NCBI GenBank assembly: GCA_963706905.1
Contig: CAVPNY010000017.1
Coordinates: 1 to 64,000, forward strand
Direction: 5' to 3'
Source of the DNA: CAVPNY01 sp963706905
GTDB lineage: Bacteria > Chloroflexota > Anaerolineae > Anaerolineales > UBA4823
Length of the DNA stretch: 64,000 bases
The notes under the pieces were generated by a model, which worked only from the letters and a program-made list of their open reading frames with translations, searched no databases and was not told the DNA's origin. Below are positions 52,780 through 62,164 of the stretch, one piece after another. Both the position numbers and the translations under genes were made by a program. Every line of letters starts with the position of its first letter. The stretch's first letter is position 1.

Positions 52780-55143
52780 TTATACCGCTGTGCGCTGGAT
52801 TCGCCTTAGCCATTTCGCCAGCCATAATCGCCAGCGCAGGCGGCCCCAGGTCCGAACAGCTTGCCGCCGGTCGGCAGCCCCAGGAGGCTCAGGGCTGTAC
52901 GCCGTGCGCACATACACCTCAGTCAGATCGGCGATCTCATCCGATCCCGGATGGATGACCTGGAGAAAGGGAGAGCTTTCAGCCAGTCTGTCTAATTGAG
53001 CGCCCATCCCAGTGGATATTTCGTAGGGTGTTTGCGAAGGCTGGAGGCGGAAAGGCAGGCGCTGACCCTTCTTCAGCAGCCGGTGGTACAGACTGACCAC
53101 GGCTGCTTGCGGGGGACGTTTCAAGAGAAGCATCCGATCGAGCAGGAACCATGCCAGGATAACCAGACCGGCTGCCAGCAAGGAGATCAATGTAAGCCTG
53201 AGCAGGGGCAGGCGGTTTAACCATGCTGAAAAGTTGAAGCCAGGAAACTGCGAGGGGTCAGGAGGTTGAGTGGGTGGAAGGTCGGAGGCTGAGGCGCGGT
53301 CAATGGCAGGCAGTCCGCCGGTAGGTTCAAAGCCGATCCAGCCATAACCTGGAAAGAACACCTCAACCCAGGAGTGCGCATCGGCAGCAGTCACATGGTA
53401 GCGATTGTCCGCGGGGTCATACGCGCCGCTGGCATAGCCGATCACCAGCCTGGCAGGCAGGCCTGCCGCCCGGCTCATTACGACCATGCTGGTTGCATAG
53501 TAGTCGCAATAGCCACGTTGTAAGTCGAAAAGGAAATAATCACTTACCTCGCGACCAGGCGGAGGGGAAGGCACATCCAGGCTGTAGGGGAAGGTGCGCA
53601 GGTATTTCTCAATCGCCAATGCGCGATCATACGAGCTAGGCGCGGCGGATGTCACCTGCAAGGCCAGCCGGCGCACTCGCTCTGGTAAATTATCCGGGAG
53701 CTGCAAGTATCGCTCGAGCACCCAATCGGGATATGCTCCCTGCGCGTGGCGCAGGGCATCCTCCGGGACTTCGTTCAACAGGGAGACAGCCTGATATTGG
53801 CGGGCCTGTCCACTGACTCCAAAGATATCCTGGCTGGATCGCCAGGCGACCTGCCTGGCCTGATCGAGATTGACTGGCATCCCGGCCGCATACAGGATCA
53901 TCTCTTCATCGGTTTCTGGATCTCCAACCCGACGGATTTCCTGGATAATCTGTTGTCCATCGGGAGCTGGCTCCCCCGGGTTGGCTTCGCCGGCGGGGTA
54001 GCTGGTTGAGCTTGTCTGGCTGGAGCGCCAGCCGCGCCCGGTATAGAGGTCGTAGGTTAACCCGCGCCAGTACAGGCGGGGCGCGGAAAAGGTTCCATCC
54101 GCTTCTGGTATGGGGGAGAGACCCGCTACGCCGATGGTCATCACCTGTTCTTTCGAGAGATCGGGACCTGCCTGGACCAGGTGGTTGCGCGGCAGGCCAG
54201 GATTGCGGAGCTCTCCGAATGGATCTATTTCAGCCGGGCCTAGATCGATGCCAAGTGACTCAGCCAGGTTTTCGACCTGGCTGCTGCTCTTCGGGATAAA
54301 CCTGCGGCTGAAATCGTAGATGGTCTCTACAGATAGGGTAGAGGCCAGGTAGGCTGCCATACTGAGCACGATGACCATCACCCCCACAACCCAGAACAGG
54401 TCAAAATGAATATCCTCGGCGTAGCCTGTCCCGCGCGCCTCCCAGTCCTGAACGTTCGAGCGATGGCTCACCAAGGCGGACAGAAACAGCATAATCGCTA
54501 AAAAGGCGACCAGGGAGACGGTCGGTGATTTGGTCAGGTATAGAACGACCAGCAGCAAGGTCCCTGCAGGCAGGATGGCAATCAAGGGCTGCGCCTTGCG
54601 CCGCACAGCCCAGGCCGCCCAGGCAGTCAGAGCAAAGACCAGGGCGCTTCCCAGCATGGCTGTGACGAGCGGGTCGTAGGCTGGCTCTCCCTTCAACAAG
54701 ATCACTCCCCACTGGTAAATCCTGATGAAGGGAATGCTGATCCCTAACCAGATGCTTTCCAATATCGGGAGCAGGCTCGAGAAATCTGAAGCCTTATAAT
54801 CGGTCAGCGCAACCCCGATGTTTCTCAGCAGGCTGTTGTAGAGGTTTCCTAGCAAACTTGCGAGCTGTCCAACCCAAAATAAGACGAACACCAGGTAAGT
54901 CAGAGATAAACTGATCCCTGCTGCCCATCCTGCCAACCTGGAGCGAGCCAGTATCCATCCAAGGCCCAGGCCAACCAAAATGAACGGGATCAACCAGACC
55001 AGTGATAAGCCACGCACCTGCTCTGCCAGCGCCGAGGCTAAAATCATCAGCATTAATAATAGCAAGCCGATCTGGAGAACGGCGCCGCCGATTGGTCGAA
55101 GCCTTATCAGCGGTTGAGGCGATCTGAGCAGCGCCCCTCTCAT
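52780..55143 (-). CDS. TgpA-type transglutaminase-like membrane protein
   Basis: A 787-residue protein. About eight N-terminal membrane helices (to about residue 300) are followed by an extracytoplasmic transglutaminase core (about 500-600). The catalytic Cys is in RGYCDYYATSMVVMSRAAGLPAR, His in DAHSWVEVFFPGYGWIGFEP. One more membrane helix (about 660) and a cytoplasmic DUF4129-like tail end it. ATG 55143 overlaps the DUF58 stop as ATGA and is preferred over an upstream in-frame ATG. DUF58-TgpA pairs are common and of unclear role, thought to act in envelope processing. Confidence 0.88.
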   Translation of the reverse strand: MRGALLRSPQPLIRLRPIGGAVLQIGLLLLMLMILASALAEQVRGLSLVWLIPFILVGLGLGWILARSRLAGWAAGISLSLTYLVFVLFWVGQLASLLGNLYNSLLRNIGVALTDYKASDFSSLLPILESIWLGISIPFIRIYQWGVILLKGEPAYDPLVTAMLGSALVFALTAWAAWAVRRKAQPLIAILPAGTLLLVVLYLTKSPTVSLVAFLAIMLFLSALVSHRSNVQDWEARGTGYAEDIHFDLFWVVGVMVIVLSMAAYLASTLSVETIYDFSRRFIPKSSSQVENLAESLGIDLGPAEIDPFGELRNPGLPRNHLVQAGPDLSKEQVMTIGVAGLSPIPEADGTFSAPRLYWRGLTYDLYTGRGWRSSQTSSTSYPAGEANPGEPAPDGQQIIQEIRRVGDPETDEEMILYAAGMPVNLDQARQVAWRSSQDIFGVSGQARQYQAVSLLNEVPEDALRHAQGAYPDWVLERYLQLPDNLPERVRRLALQVTSAAPSSYDRALAIEKYLRTFPYSLDVPSPPPGREVSDYFLFDLQRGYCDYYATSMVVMSRAAGLPARLVIGYASGAYDPADNRYHVTAADAHSWVEVFFPGYGWIGFEPTGGLPAIDRASASDLPPTQPPDPSQFPGFNFSAWLNRLPLLRLTLISLLAAGLVILAWFLLDRMLLLKRPPQAAVVSLYHRLLKKGQRLPFRLQPSQTPYEISTGMGAQLDRLAESSPFLQVIHPGSDEIADLTEVYVRTAYSPEPPGAADRRQAVRTWGRLRWRLWLAKWLRRIQRTAV

Positions 55144-56441
55144 GACAATGATCTCCAGTCCACGTCCTTCGGACGGCGAATAGGCACTGCCCGGCCAGTA
55201 GCGGACACCCGCCACTCCCAGCGCCCTGCAATTCCGGGATGCGCTTCAGGACGCTCGAACACCTGGCGGCTGATTGGGTAATAAGGGATTCCACACTGGA
55301 TCAAGGAAGCCGCCAGCCCGCGGGCATCTCCCTGGCCGCCGAATGAGGATGGGTCCAGGAGCATTACCGTTGGCTGCGAACCAGCCCAGGTAAAAGGTAG
55401 CAGCGCTTCCAGCCAGTCTCCACGCACATCTGGTGTGATGATCAGCAGGCTGGCGCGCCGGTGAATGGCTGAACGTGCACGCGCAAGGATATCCACCAGG
55501 GGCCATTCGCCAGGATGGATGCCTGCCAGGGTTTTCAGGATCTCCCATCTTTGCTGGGGGTTGGCTTGAGGAGATAGCCAGACCGCGTTTTGGCCAAAAG
55601 CTACCAGCCCAACCGCATGACCCTGGCGCAGCCCTCGATCAGCCAGAGAGGCAGCCAGGATGATGGAATTTTCTTCCGTGGAGTCCTGGTGGGTGCCGTG
55701 TTGTACCTGTTGGTTCATATCGAGGAAAATCCACCAGTCGCTGGAGGGGGTGCTATCAAACAGGCGCACAAAGAGCTGATCGTGACGCGCGGAAAGAGGC
55801 CAGTGAATTTGATGCAAGCTGTCGCCAGGCAGGTAAGGCCGGGCTGATGAGGCGCTGACTGTCCTTTCCAGGGCGCGCGCGAGCTGATGGCCTTCAGCGG
55901 ATTGCCCTCCCGGCGCAATTTCGATGAAAGGCAGCGGGATAACGGGAGGCAGCACCATCAAGCCAACGGTTGCTGGTGCGTCGATTTCAACTGAGAAGAG
56001 ACCGAAAGGATCGCCGGTTCTCATCCTGGTTGGGCCCAGGGTGAATAACCCGCGCTGGCTGCAGATGCCATGTGTGCGCCAGCTGTTGGTACCTTCGCCC
56101 CCCACACCGGTGACCAAGCTTGCTTCATAACCCGGGAGGGTCGATTTATCGACAATTTCAACCCAAATGCCGGGAAGCCAGCTCTGGTTGGTCAATGTAA
56201 AGCGTTCTTCTAAGCGATCCCCCACCTGAGCCCAGCCATAGCGCATCTCACGTTTCAGGGATAATCCACGTGCCAGCGCACGCGCCCAGGCATAACCGAT
56301 CAGCCAGGCGCCGCCGAGGCTGATCAAAACCACCACCCAGCCGCGGTAAGGATCGAGCAATTGCAGGAGCAGCAGGATCCCAAGCAGAATAGGGAGCAGG
56401 CGTGTGCGGGTACGCACTGAAATCCGGGCAGTGGGCGGCAT
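55140..56441 (-). CDS. DUF58 domain protein
   Basis: A 433-residue protein. Two N-terminal membrane helices (about 12-50) precede a beta-sandwich-like region (about 60-180) and a DUF58/vWA-like domain with ARPYLPGDSLHQIHWPLSAR and DWWIFLDMNQQ (MIDAS-like). DUF58 proteins are usually encoded next to a MoxR ATPase and TgpA. No MoxR gene is seen in the window. It is coupled to the transglutaminase gene. Confidence 0.88.
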   Translation of the reverse strand: MPPTARISVRTRTRLLPILLGILLLLQLLDPYRGWVVVLISLGGAWLIGYAWARALARGLSLKREMRYGWAQVGDRLEERFTLTNQSWLPGIWVEIVDKSTLPGYEASLVTGVGGEGTNSWRTHGICSQRGLFTLGPTRMRTGDPFGLFSVEIDAPATVGLMVLPPVIPLPFIEIAPGGQSAEGHQLARALERTVSASSARPYLPGDSLHQIHWPLSARHDQLFVRLFDSTPSSDWWIFLDMNQQVQHGTHQDSTEENSIILAASLADRGLRQGHAVGLVAFGQNAVWLSPQANPQQRWEILKTLAGIHPGEWPLVDILARARSAIHRRASLLIITPDVRGDWLEALLPFTWAGSQPTVMLLDPSSFGGQGDARGLAASLIQCGIPYYPISRQVFERPEAHPGIAGRWEWRVSATGRAVPIRRPKDVDWRSLS

Positions 56442-56518
56442 GGTTCTAATTATACGACCACCAGCCAGAGAGCTTGTCTGCCTGGCTGGTGGGTATCTGT
56501 TAGCGAAGAAGGGTGAGG

Positions 56519-57730
56519 TTATCTCTTCGATCGGGCTGCGTCCAGGGCAGCCTGCATTTGTTCTTTGTGAGAGAAGTAATGATAAGGATCCTGAAGCAGA
56601 TTGTAGGACATGCGCCAGAAAGTGCTCTTTCGGGCGACAAATTCATCTGGAAGTTTCTCCAGGGTGGAAACCACCTCAGAGCTGTTTCGCTTAAATTCCA
56701 GCACAAGGTCTTTTAACGTTGGGTATGCGGTTACAGTCGCATCAATATAAGCTTGCAGGTTATCCCCATAACCATCCGAGAAGCGCTCCTCGCTGAAGAC
56801 CATCTCGTTAATATATGCCTGGTTGAAACGCTCACCCTGGATGAAGTGGGCAATGACCTCCTTGATGCTCCATTCCTCTGGAGCTATCTTGAAGACTGCC
56901 TCTTCCTCAGACACCCCGATCAGAAAATCATCCAGATCGCTGAACACCTTCGTATTAATTTCTTGCACGCCTCCGGCTAACCCTTTAGCGCTGGATGGTA
57001 TTTCAGGGATCGGTCTTCTGGATAGTTCCATCATGACCGTTTTCTTCTCAGGTCCGCGATAGAAAACCACTTCGACCTTGTCTCCACCGTTGAAGCCCTG
57101 GAGCACATTGGCCAGGCTGGTGAAATCATCGGCTATTTGACCAGCCATACCCACCAGCACATCGTTGGCCTGCAGCCCGGCGGCCTTGGCGCCCATCCCG
57201 TCCAGCACGCCATCCAGGCGGATGCCTTCTGTAACTGGCATACCTAGATGTTTGGCGATTTCAGCGTTAAAGTCGGCCAGGGTGATGCCGAGCATTGGCC
57301 GGCGCACCAGGCGCAAGTCTTCGCCGGTTTCCAGCACCGAAACCAGGTTCTCCAGGCCCGCTTTCCAGCCTTTCTCAATCTCAACCAGGGCTTTTGACCA
57401 GGTCTCGCCGGTTCCAATCCCGGAATGCTCCAAAGTAACCAGCGTGCCGCCCTCTTTTTCAGTGAAGCCGACTGTTACCTGGCTGGGTCCAGGCTCACCC
57501 CGACCGTGCCAGATGAATTCAAGCTGTTGCTTGGGTGTGACCGCAGTGAATTCCCCACTGGTATAGTATCCTGAGTTCCAGGCCAGGTAGATCCGCCCGT
57601 TAGGGCGCGCCAGCATTGTGGAAACGTCACACAACCATTCTCGCACGGCGGTGGCATTGGTAAAGGCTCGGTATACTTCGTTTAGCGGGGCTTTTACCAT
57701 CTGTGAAAACGAAAGAGTCTGAGTGTTCAT
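56519..57730 (-). CDS. SRPBCC (AHSA1)-PDZ-DinB-like fusion protein
   Basis: A 403-residue cytoplasmic-looking protein of three parts. Residues 1-140 match AHSA1-type SRPBCC ligand-binding folds (VKAPLNEVYRAFTNATAVREWL, GGTLVTLEHSGIGTGE). Residues about 150-235 form a PDZ domain (GVLDGMGAKAAGLQANDVLVGM). Residues about 250-400 resemble a DinB/DUF1572 four-helix bundle (PEEWSIKEVIAHFIQGERF, HYFSHKEQMQAAL). There is no signal peptide. The combination is unusual and the role is unknown. Confidence 0.75.
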   Translation of the reverse strand: MNTQTLSFSQMVKAPLNEVYRAFTNATAVREWLCDVSTMLARPNGRIYLAWNSGYYTSGEFTAVTPKQQLEFIWHGRGEPGPSQVTVGFTEKEGGTLVTLEHSGIGTGETWSKALVEIEKGWKAGLENLVSVLETGEDLRLVRRPMLGITLADFNAEIAKHLGMPVTEGIRLDGVLDGMGAKAAGLQANDVLVGMAGQIADDFTSLANVLQGFNGGDKVEVVFYRGPEKKTVMMELSRRPIPEIPSSAKGLAGGVQEINTKVFSDLDDFLIGVSEEEAVFKIAPEEWSIKEVIAHFIQGERFNQAYINEMVFSEERFSDGYGDNLQAYIDATVTAYPTLKDLVLEFKRNSSEVVSTLEKLPDEFVARKSTFWRMSYNLLQDPYHYFSHKEQMQAALDAARSKR

Positions 57731-57825
57731 ACTGGTCCTCCTGAGAGTATCGTATCTATTGAATTTACTTGCTCAATTCAAGCAGGGTTCAATTTGATAG
57801 AAGTTACGCAGTTCTAGGGGGAAGT

Positions 57826-57864
57826 GGGGGTGATTGGGTGGGCTACGCCCGCCCAATCACCCCC
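57826..57864. repeat. Strong intergenic hairpin downstream of the E1 gene
   Basis: GGGGGTGATTGGGTGGG (57826-57842) pairs with CCCGCCCAATCACCCCC (57848-57864), 17 bp with one G-T wobble, loop CTACG. It lies after the E1 gene in the direction of transcription. There is no T-tract, so it may be an RNA end-protecting stem or factor-dependent terminator. The rest of 57731-58013 shows nothing recognisable. Confidence 0.6.
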
Positions 57865-58013
57865 ATAAACCCACCAACTGAGTATGTCCTATTTGATATA
57901 AGCACAATCCGATTATCACACGTGAATACAGGTTGATCAATGATGATTCTTGCATGCGGTGGTAATTTGTCAAAACAGAAAGGCTTACCCCGAAAATGTG
58001 TTCAATTAAGATT

Positions 58014-60068
58014 TCAATATTCCAGGAGAGCTTGCATGGCTGCCTGGATGCGACTCACGCTGGGAATGACGGCTTCCATCATGGAGACATTGTAGGGGAT
58101 CGGGATGTCGGAGGTAGCCAGGCGGCTGATCGGGCCATCCAAATCTGCAAAAGCTTCGGCTGCGATCACCGCGGCGATCTCGGCGCCGAAACCTCCGGTC
58201 AGGGTATCTTCATGAACGATTAAAACTTTCCCTGTCTGGCGCACGCTGTCCAGTACGGTTGGCTTGTCCCAGGGGACGATGGTGCGCAGGTCGATCAAGC
58301 GGATGCGGCCTGGGAAAGCCTGGGCTGCCTGCAGGCAGCGCTGAACCATCTCGCCCCAGGTGACTACCGTTAGCGTGTCCCCCTGGCTCAGGACAGCAGC
58401 CTGCCCGAACGGCAGGCAGAAGTCACCACCCGGGTAAGGCCGGCGGCCCTCGGCGGTGTCGAGCAAGGCGCGGTGTTCGAAGAAGAAAGTCGGATCATCG
58501 CCGCGCAATGCGCTGCGCAATAATCCCACCGCATCCTCAGCGTTGCTCGGAAAGGCAATCCGCCAGCCCAGGGTGTGGGCATAGATCGCCTCGCCAGTCA
58601 CGCTATGCCAGGGATCGCCAGTCTTCTTGCCATACCCTACCGGGATGCGCACCACAACCGGTGCGGCAAACTGGTTGGCGGTGCGCCAGCGCAGCGTACC
58701 CAGGTCGCTGATCTGTTCATGGGCTGGATCGGCATACTTGCGAAACTGGATCTCTGGAACAGGGAGCAAGCCAGCCAAAGCCAGGCCGACCGAGCGACCG
58801 ATGATGCCCTCCTCGGACAGGGAGGTGTCAAAGACCCGCTCAGCGCCGAATTGTTTTTGCATATCGATGGTGGCACCGTGCACCCCGCCTTTCACGCCGA
58901 CATCTTCACCGAAAACCAGCAGGCGCGGATTGCGTTCCATCTCGCTGGCTAATGTCCGGCGCACCGCGTCGATGAAATTAATGCGTGGTCCGGCGGGGTC
59001 AGGCCTGGCAGCGCCTGGGGGGAGTAGCGCTTTCTCAGGACGGAGGCCGCCCTGGTGGGGCGCCTCTCCACTGTAAAAAAGATGAGTTGTTGCCTGGCTG
59101 GGATCTGGAGACGGCAGGGATTCAGCTTCTTTCAGGGCTTGCTTTATCTTGCGGCGGACATCCTGGCGTAATGCCTCCCAATCGCTGGCGCTGAGCACGC
59201 CCTCTGTGTGGGCGAAGCGCTTCAAGTGTTCGATCGGATCCCTGACCGCTTCTGCAGCCAGTTCCTCGGAGGTTTTATAGGCCTGATCATCAATGAAAGT
59301 GTGTCCTTTCAAGCGCGGCACCTGGAGGCGCAGCAAGCACGGGCCTTCCCCAGAACGGACATACGAGACCGCCGTGCTGATCAGTTCCCAGGATTCAACC
59401 GGGGAGCTGCCATCCCCGTTCAGGATTTGCAAATCCCGAAATGCAGCCAGATTAGCAGCAATGTCGCCGCCAGGGGTTTGTAAATGGGAAGGCACCGAGA
59501 TCCCATAGCGGTTATCTTCGATAAAGAATAACAGCGGCAGGCGTAAAGTGGTGGCGATCGTCAAAGCTGACCAGAAACCATTGGTCGCTACGGAGCCATC
59601 CCCGCCCAACGCCACAGCCAGGGCGCCTTGCCAGTCGCTTTCGCCCAATACCTGCTGGCGGTAGGGGATGGCCTGCGCCCAGCCGGCGGCAGGCGTGTAT
59701 TGCACCCCCACATCACCGGAAGCAGGCAGGATAGTCGGGCCAGACCTGTGGGGCAGGTTGTACACCACGCCCACATCGCGGCCCTGGCTGGGGCTGTTCT
59801 GCCGGGCCATGCCAGCCGCCAGGGATTCCACCACGGTCAGCCCGCAGGTGAGCAGGAAAGGGCGCGAGCGATAGTAAACTGCCGCCGCGTCGTGCGGGTG
59901 GTCAAGCGCCTGAGCCAGCAAAACCTGCGCCATTTCATGCCCCTGGGAGGAGAATTGGTATTTCACTTTCCCCTGAGGAGCCAGCTGTTCTTCCTCCAGG
60001 CGATCTAATTCTCGCGAGAGCAGCACCAGGCGGGCTGTTTTGAGCCAATCAACTACGGGTTCACGCAT
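58014..60068 (-). CDS. 2-oxoacid dehydrogenase E1 component, fused alpha-beta
   Basis: A 684-residue fusion of E1 alpha (about 1-320) and E1 beta (about 360-684). The ThDP motif is ALGGDGSVATNGFWSAL with EDNRYGISVP. The beta half has VFGEDVGVKGGVHGAT, FDTSLSEEGIIGRSVG and DLRTIVPWDKPTVLDS. It resembles branched-chain 2-oxoacid dehydrogenase E1 more than pyruvate E1. No E2 or E3 gene is in the window. GGAGGG precedes the ATG by about 15 nt. Confidence 0.9.
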   Translation of the reverse strand: MREPVVDWLKTARLVLLSRELDRLEEEQLAPQGKVKYQFSSQGHEMAQVLLAQALDHPHDAAAVYYRSRPFLLTCGLTVVESLAAGMARQNSPSQGRDVGVVYNLPHRSGPTILPASGDVGVQYTPAAGWAQAIPYRQQVLGESDWQGALAVALGGDGSVATNGFWSALTIATTLRLPLLFFIEDNRYGISVPSHLQTPGGDIAANLAAFRDLQILNGDGSSPVESWELISTAVSYVRSGEGPCLLRLQVPRLKGHTFIDDQAYKTSEELAAEAVRDPIEHLKRFAHTEGVLSASDWEALRQDVRRKIKQALKEAESLPSPDPSQATTHLFYSGEAPHQGGLRPEKALLPPGAARPDPAGPRINFIDAVRRTLASEMERNPRLLVFGEDVGVKGGVHGATIDMQKQFGAERVFDTSLSEEGIIGRSVGLALAGLLPVPEIQFRKYADPAHEQISDLGTLRWRTANQFAAPVVVRIPVGYGKKTGDPWHSVTGEAIYAHTLGWRIAFPSNAEDAVGLLRSALRGDDPTFFFEHRALLDTAEGRRPYPGGDFCLPFGQAAVLSQGDTLTVVTWGEMVQRCLQAAQAFPGRIRLIDLRTIVPWDKPTVLDSVRQTGKVLIVHEDTLTGGFGAEIAAVIAAEAFADLDGPISRLATSDIPIPYNVSMMEAVIPSVSRIQAAMQALLEY

Positions 60069-60125
60069 CGCATCCCGGTTTCCTTCCCTCCTTCAGATAC
60101 TGCTAATTATACTGAATTATATCTA

Positions 60126-60737
60126 TTAACCCCAAATTCCCTCTTTGATCAGGATCGTCCCGAAAATCACCAGGATGATGATGCTCACCAGCAGCAGGGC
60201 GCGCACCACGCGTGGGCCCAGGCGGCGAGCCTGGGCAAACAGGATCGCCAGGCCAAGCATAAATGAAATAAAAGCACCATAAAAACCTACCAGAAACGCC
60301 GCGGCGTGCAGGGTTGACTGGTGCATCGCCTCCAGCAGGATTGGGCCATTTACCAGTGCCCAGAACAGGTATGGCCCAGGACTGAGGAAATTCACCAACA
60401 CACCTTTACGCAAGCCGTGACTGGGCGCGGCTGGCTGGTCAAAGGATTGACCAGTCCCTGCCCGCCAGCTACGCCATAAGCCCCAGGCCAGGTAGAAGAC
60501 GAATAGCCCGCCAGCCACGCTGATGATGTTCACGAAATAGGGGGGGAGCAGATTAAGTACAAACAGGCTGAATAAAATGATCGGTAAATCTGTGATGAGC
60601 GGGGCAAGCGTGATTGGCGCGGCGCGCCGCCAGCCGCCAGACAGCGACTGGGAGATCAGAAAGGTCTGGTAAGGCCCTGGGGAAGCCCCGGAGGCCAGGC
60701 CCAGTGCGGCCCCCTGGAGAAAGAAGGTGAGAGGCAT
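60126..60737 (-). CDS. LysE-family exporter-like protein
   Basis: A 203-residue membrane protein with six helices. The signature GLASGASPGPYQTFLISQSL near the N-terminus and VNFLSPGPYLFWALVNGP in the middle match the LysE/RhtB family of amino acid exporters. The substrate is unknown. It lies 57 bp before the E1 gene on the same strand. Confidence 0.82.
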   Translation of the reverse strand: MPLTFFLQGAALGLASGASPGPYQTFLISQSLSGGWRRAAPITLAPLITDLPIILFSLFVLNLLPPYFVNIISVAGGLFVFYLAWGLWRSWRAGTGQSFDQPAAPSHGLRKGVLVNFLSPGPYLFWALVNGPILLEAMHQSTLHAAAFLVGFYGAFISFMLGLAILFAQARRLGPRVVRALLLVSIIILVIFGTILIKEGIWG

Positions 60738-60766
60738 GGTCGCAGTTTTCCGTGTTGTAGGATGGA

Positions 60767-62137
60767 TCAGTCAGCAGAGGCGGATGATACTGGTAAGGCG
60801 GTGAAAGCTTGATCGCGTTCGCTAACTGCCCGCTCGGCTGTGCGGCTACGCAGCCACAGCCAGGCAGTCTGGGTCAGATTGGCGGCGACGAAGGCGATCA
60901 ACCCGATGTAGAGTCCGACTGCGCCACCCCATAACACACCAGCCCATAACAGCCCGCTGCAAGTGATCAGAAAGACGATCACCGCTTCGGTGATACCGTT
61001 GGTCTTGCGACTGTGCAGGATGATGCCCTGATACCAGCTTTGCAGAACGGTGAAAGCGGGCAGCGGCAGGGCGATCCACGTTCCTAAGACAGCGAGACCC
61101 GCCAGGGCGGGACTCAACCCGGAGAATCGCTCGAACCACAAATGGGAAATCGGAGTGGCGGCGAACAGGAACATGGTCAGGGTGGTGCAGCCGACTAAAA
61201 TTCCGGCAAACCGGCGCAGATTCCGGGTGGAGAGGGGTTCATCCAGCAGCGCCACAACCACTTCGTTATAAGCCACCCCCAGGCTACGCAGCATGAAGAT
61301 CAGGCCGGAGACCACTGGCCAAACCGCCAAAGACTCCAGCGGCTGCGGCATGCGGCCGAGGGCAGCGCTGCCCAACGGCTGCACCAGCAAGGTGAGCAAG
61401 GAAGTCATAACCAGTGGGAAATAAAAACGGTTGAAGAGGCGCCAGGTGAGCACCTGGGGGACTGGCGGCGCCTGACGAAGATCAGTCTGCACCACGGGTC
61501 GCACGACGATCCCTGAATAGATCGCCTCGCTGATCACCCCGGCTGAGACGGCGCAGGTAGCCACCACAATACCCTGGATCGAGCCGATCGCATAACCAAC
61601 CAGCAGCACGACCAGGTCTGCAGTCAGACGGATAATCGTCCCGATGCCGACCTTTTTCGAGCGGTTGAAGCGGATCAAAATACCTTGGTTGAAGCGCCGG
61701 TAGGCGATGGAGAAGGTCCATGGGGTCATCAGCATTAAGCCAATGCGCCCGGGTTCGATCGTCACCGGCGGCGCCTGCAGGATGGTTTCAGCGACAAAAT
61801 AATACAGGGGAGTGAAGGCAATTAAGATGTGCAGACCGGTCAAGGCTACGCCGGCAACCAGCATGAATCGGCGCAGCAACTGGTATGAGGGGTAGTCTTT
61901 GCTCAAGGCAGTAGAGGCTGCCAGGAGCATGATAATGGGGGATTCGATGATCAGCGCAATGGGAAAGACGATCCCGCCGTAAGCAGCCAGGTTGATCTCC
62001 GGGTTGGGCAGGCGAGCGACCACCGCGCTCAAAGCCGGCAGCTCGGCGCCCATCAGCGCCCAGCTGGCCGCCAGCGGCCACCAGGTGCTGACGATGCGTT
62101 TCATCGGGAGAGCGGAGACTGGTCGGGGGGAAAGCAT
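60767..62137 (-). CDS. MOP-superfamily-like polytopic membrane protein
   Basis: A 456-residue protein with about 12 membrane helices, with a profile like MATE/ANK members of the MOP flippase superfamily. Features include FPIALIIESPIIMLLAASTALSKD and FYFPLVMTSLLTLLVQPLG. No specific family is assigned. TATAAT sits at 62144-62149, 6 bp before ATG 62137, so the transcript may be leaderless; an alternative ATG is at 62104. Confidence 0.65.
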   Translation of the reverse strand: MLSPRPVSALPMKRIVSTWWPLAASWALMGAELPALSAVVARLPNPEINLAAYGGIVFPIALIIESPIIMLLAASTALSKDYPSYQLLRRFMLVAGVALTGLHILIAFTPLYYFVAETILQAPPVTIEPGRIGLMLMTPWTFSIAYRRFNQGILIRFNRSKKVGIGTIIRLTADLVVLLVGYAIGSIQGIVVATCAVSAGVISEAIYSGIVVRPVVQTDLRQAPPVPQVLTWRLFNRFYFPLVMTSLLTLLVQPLGSAALGRMPQPLESLAVWPVVSGLIFMLRSLGVAYNEVVVALLDEPLSTRNLRRFAGILVGCTTLTMFLFAATPISHLWFERFSGLSPALAGLAVLGTWIALPLPAFTVLQSWYQGIILHSRKTNGITEAVIVFLITCSGLLWAGVLWGGAVGLYIGLIAFVAANLTQTAWLWLRSRTAERAVSERDQAFTALPVSSASAD

Positions 62138-62164
62138 CCCCCCATTATACCGCCAGGCAGGCGC

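Noticed and set aside
57826..57864. Classical rho-independent terminator
   Set aside because: The stem is strong but no T-tract follows in either direction, so it is listed as a hairpin only.
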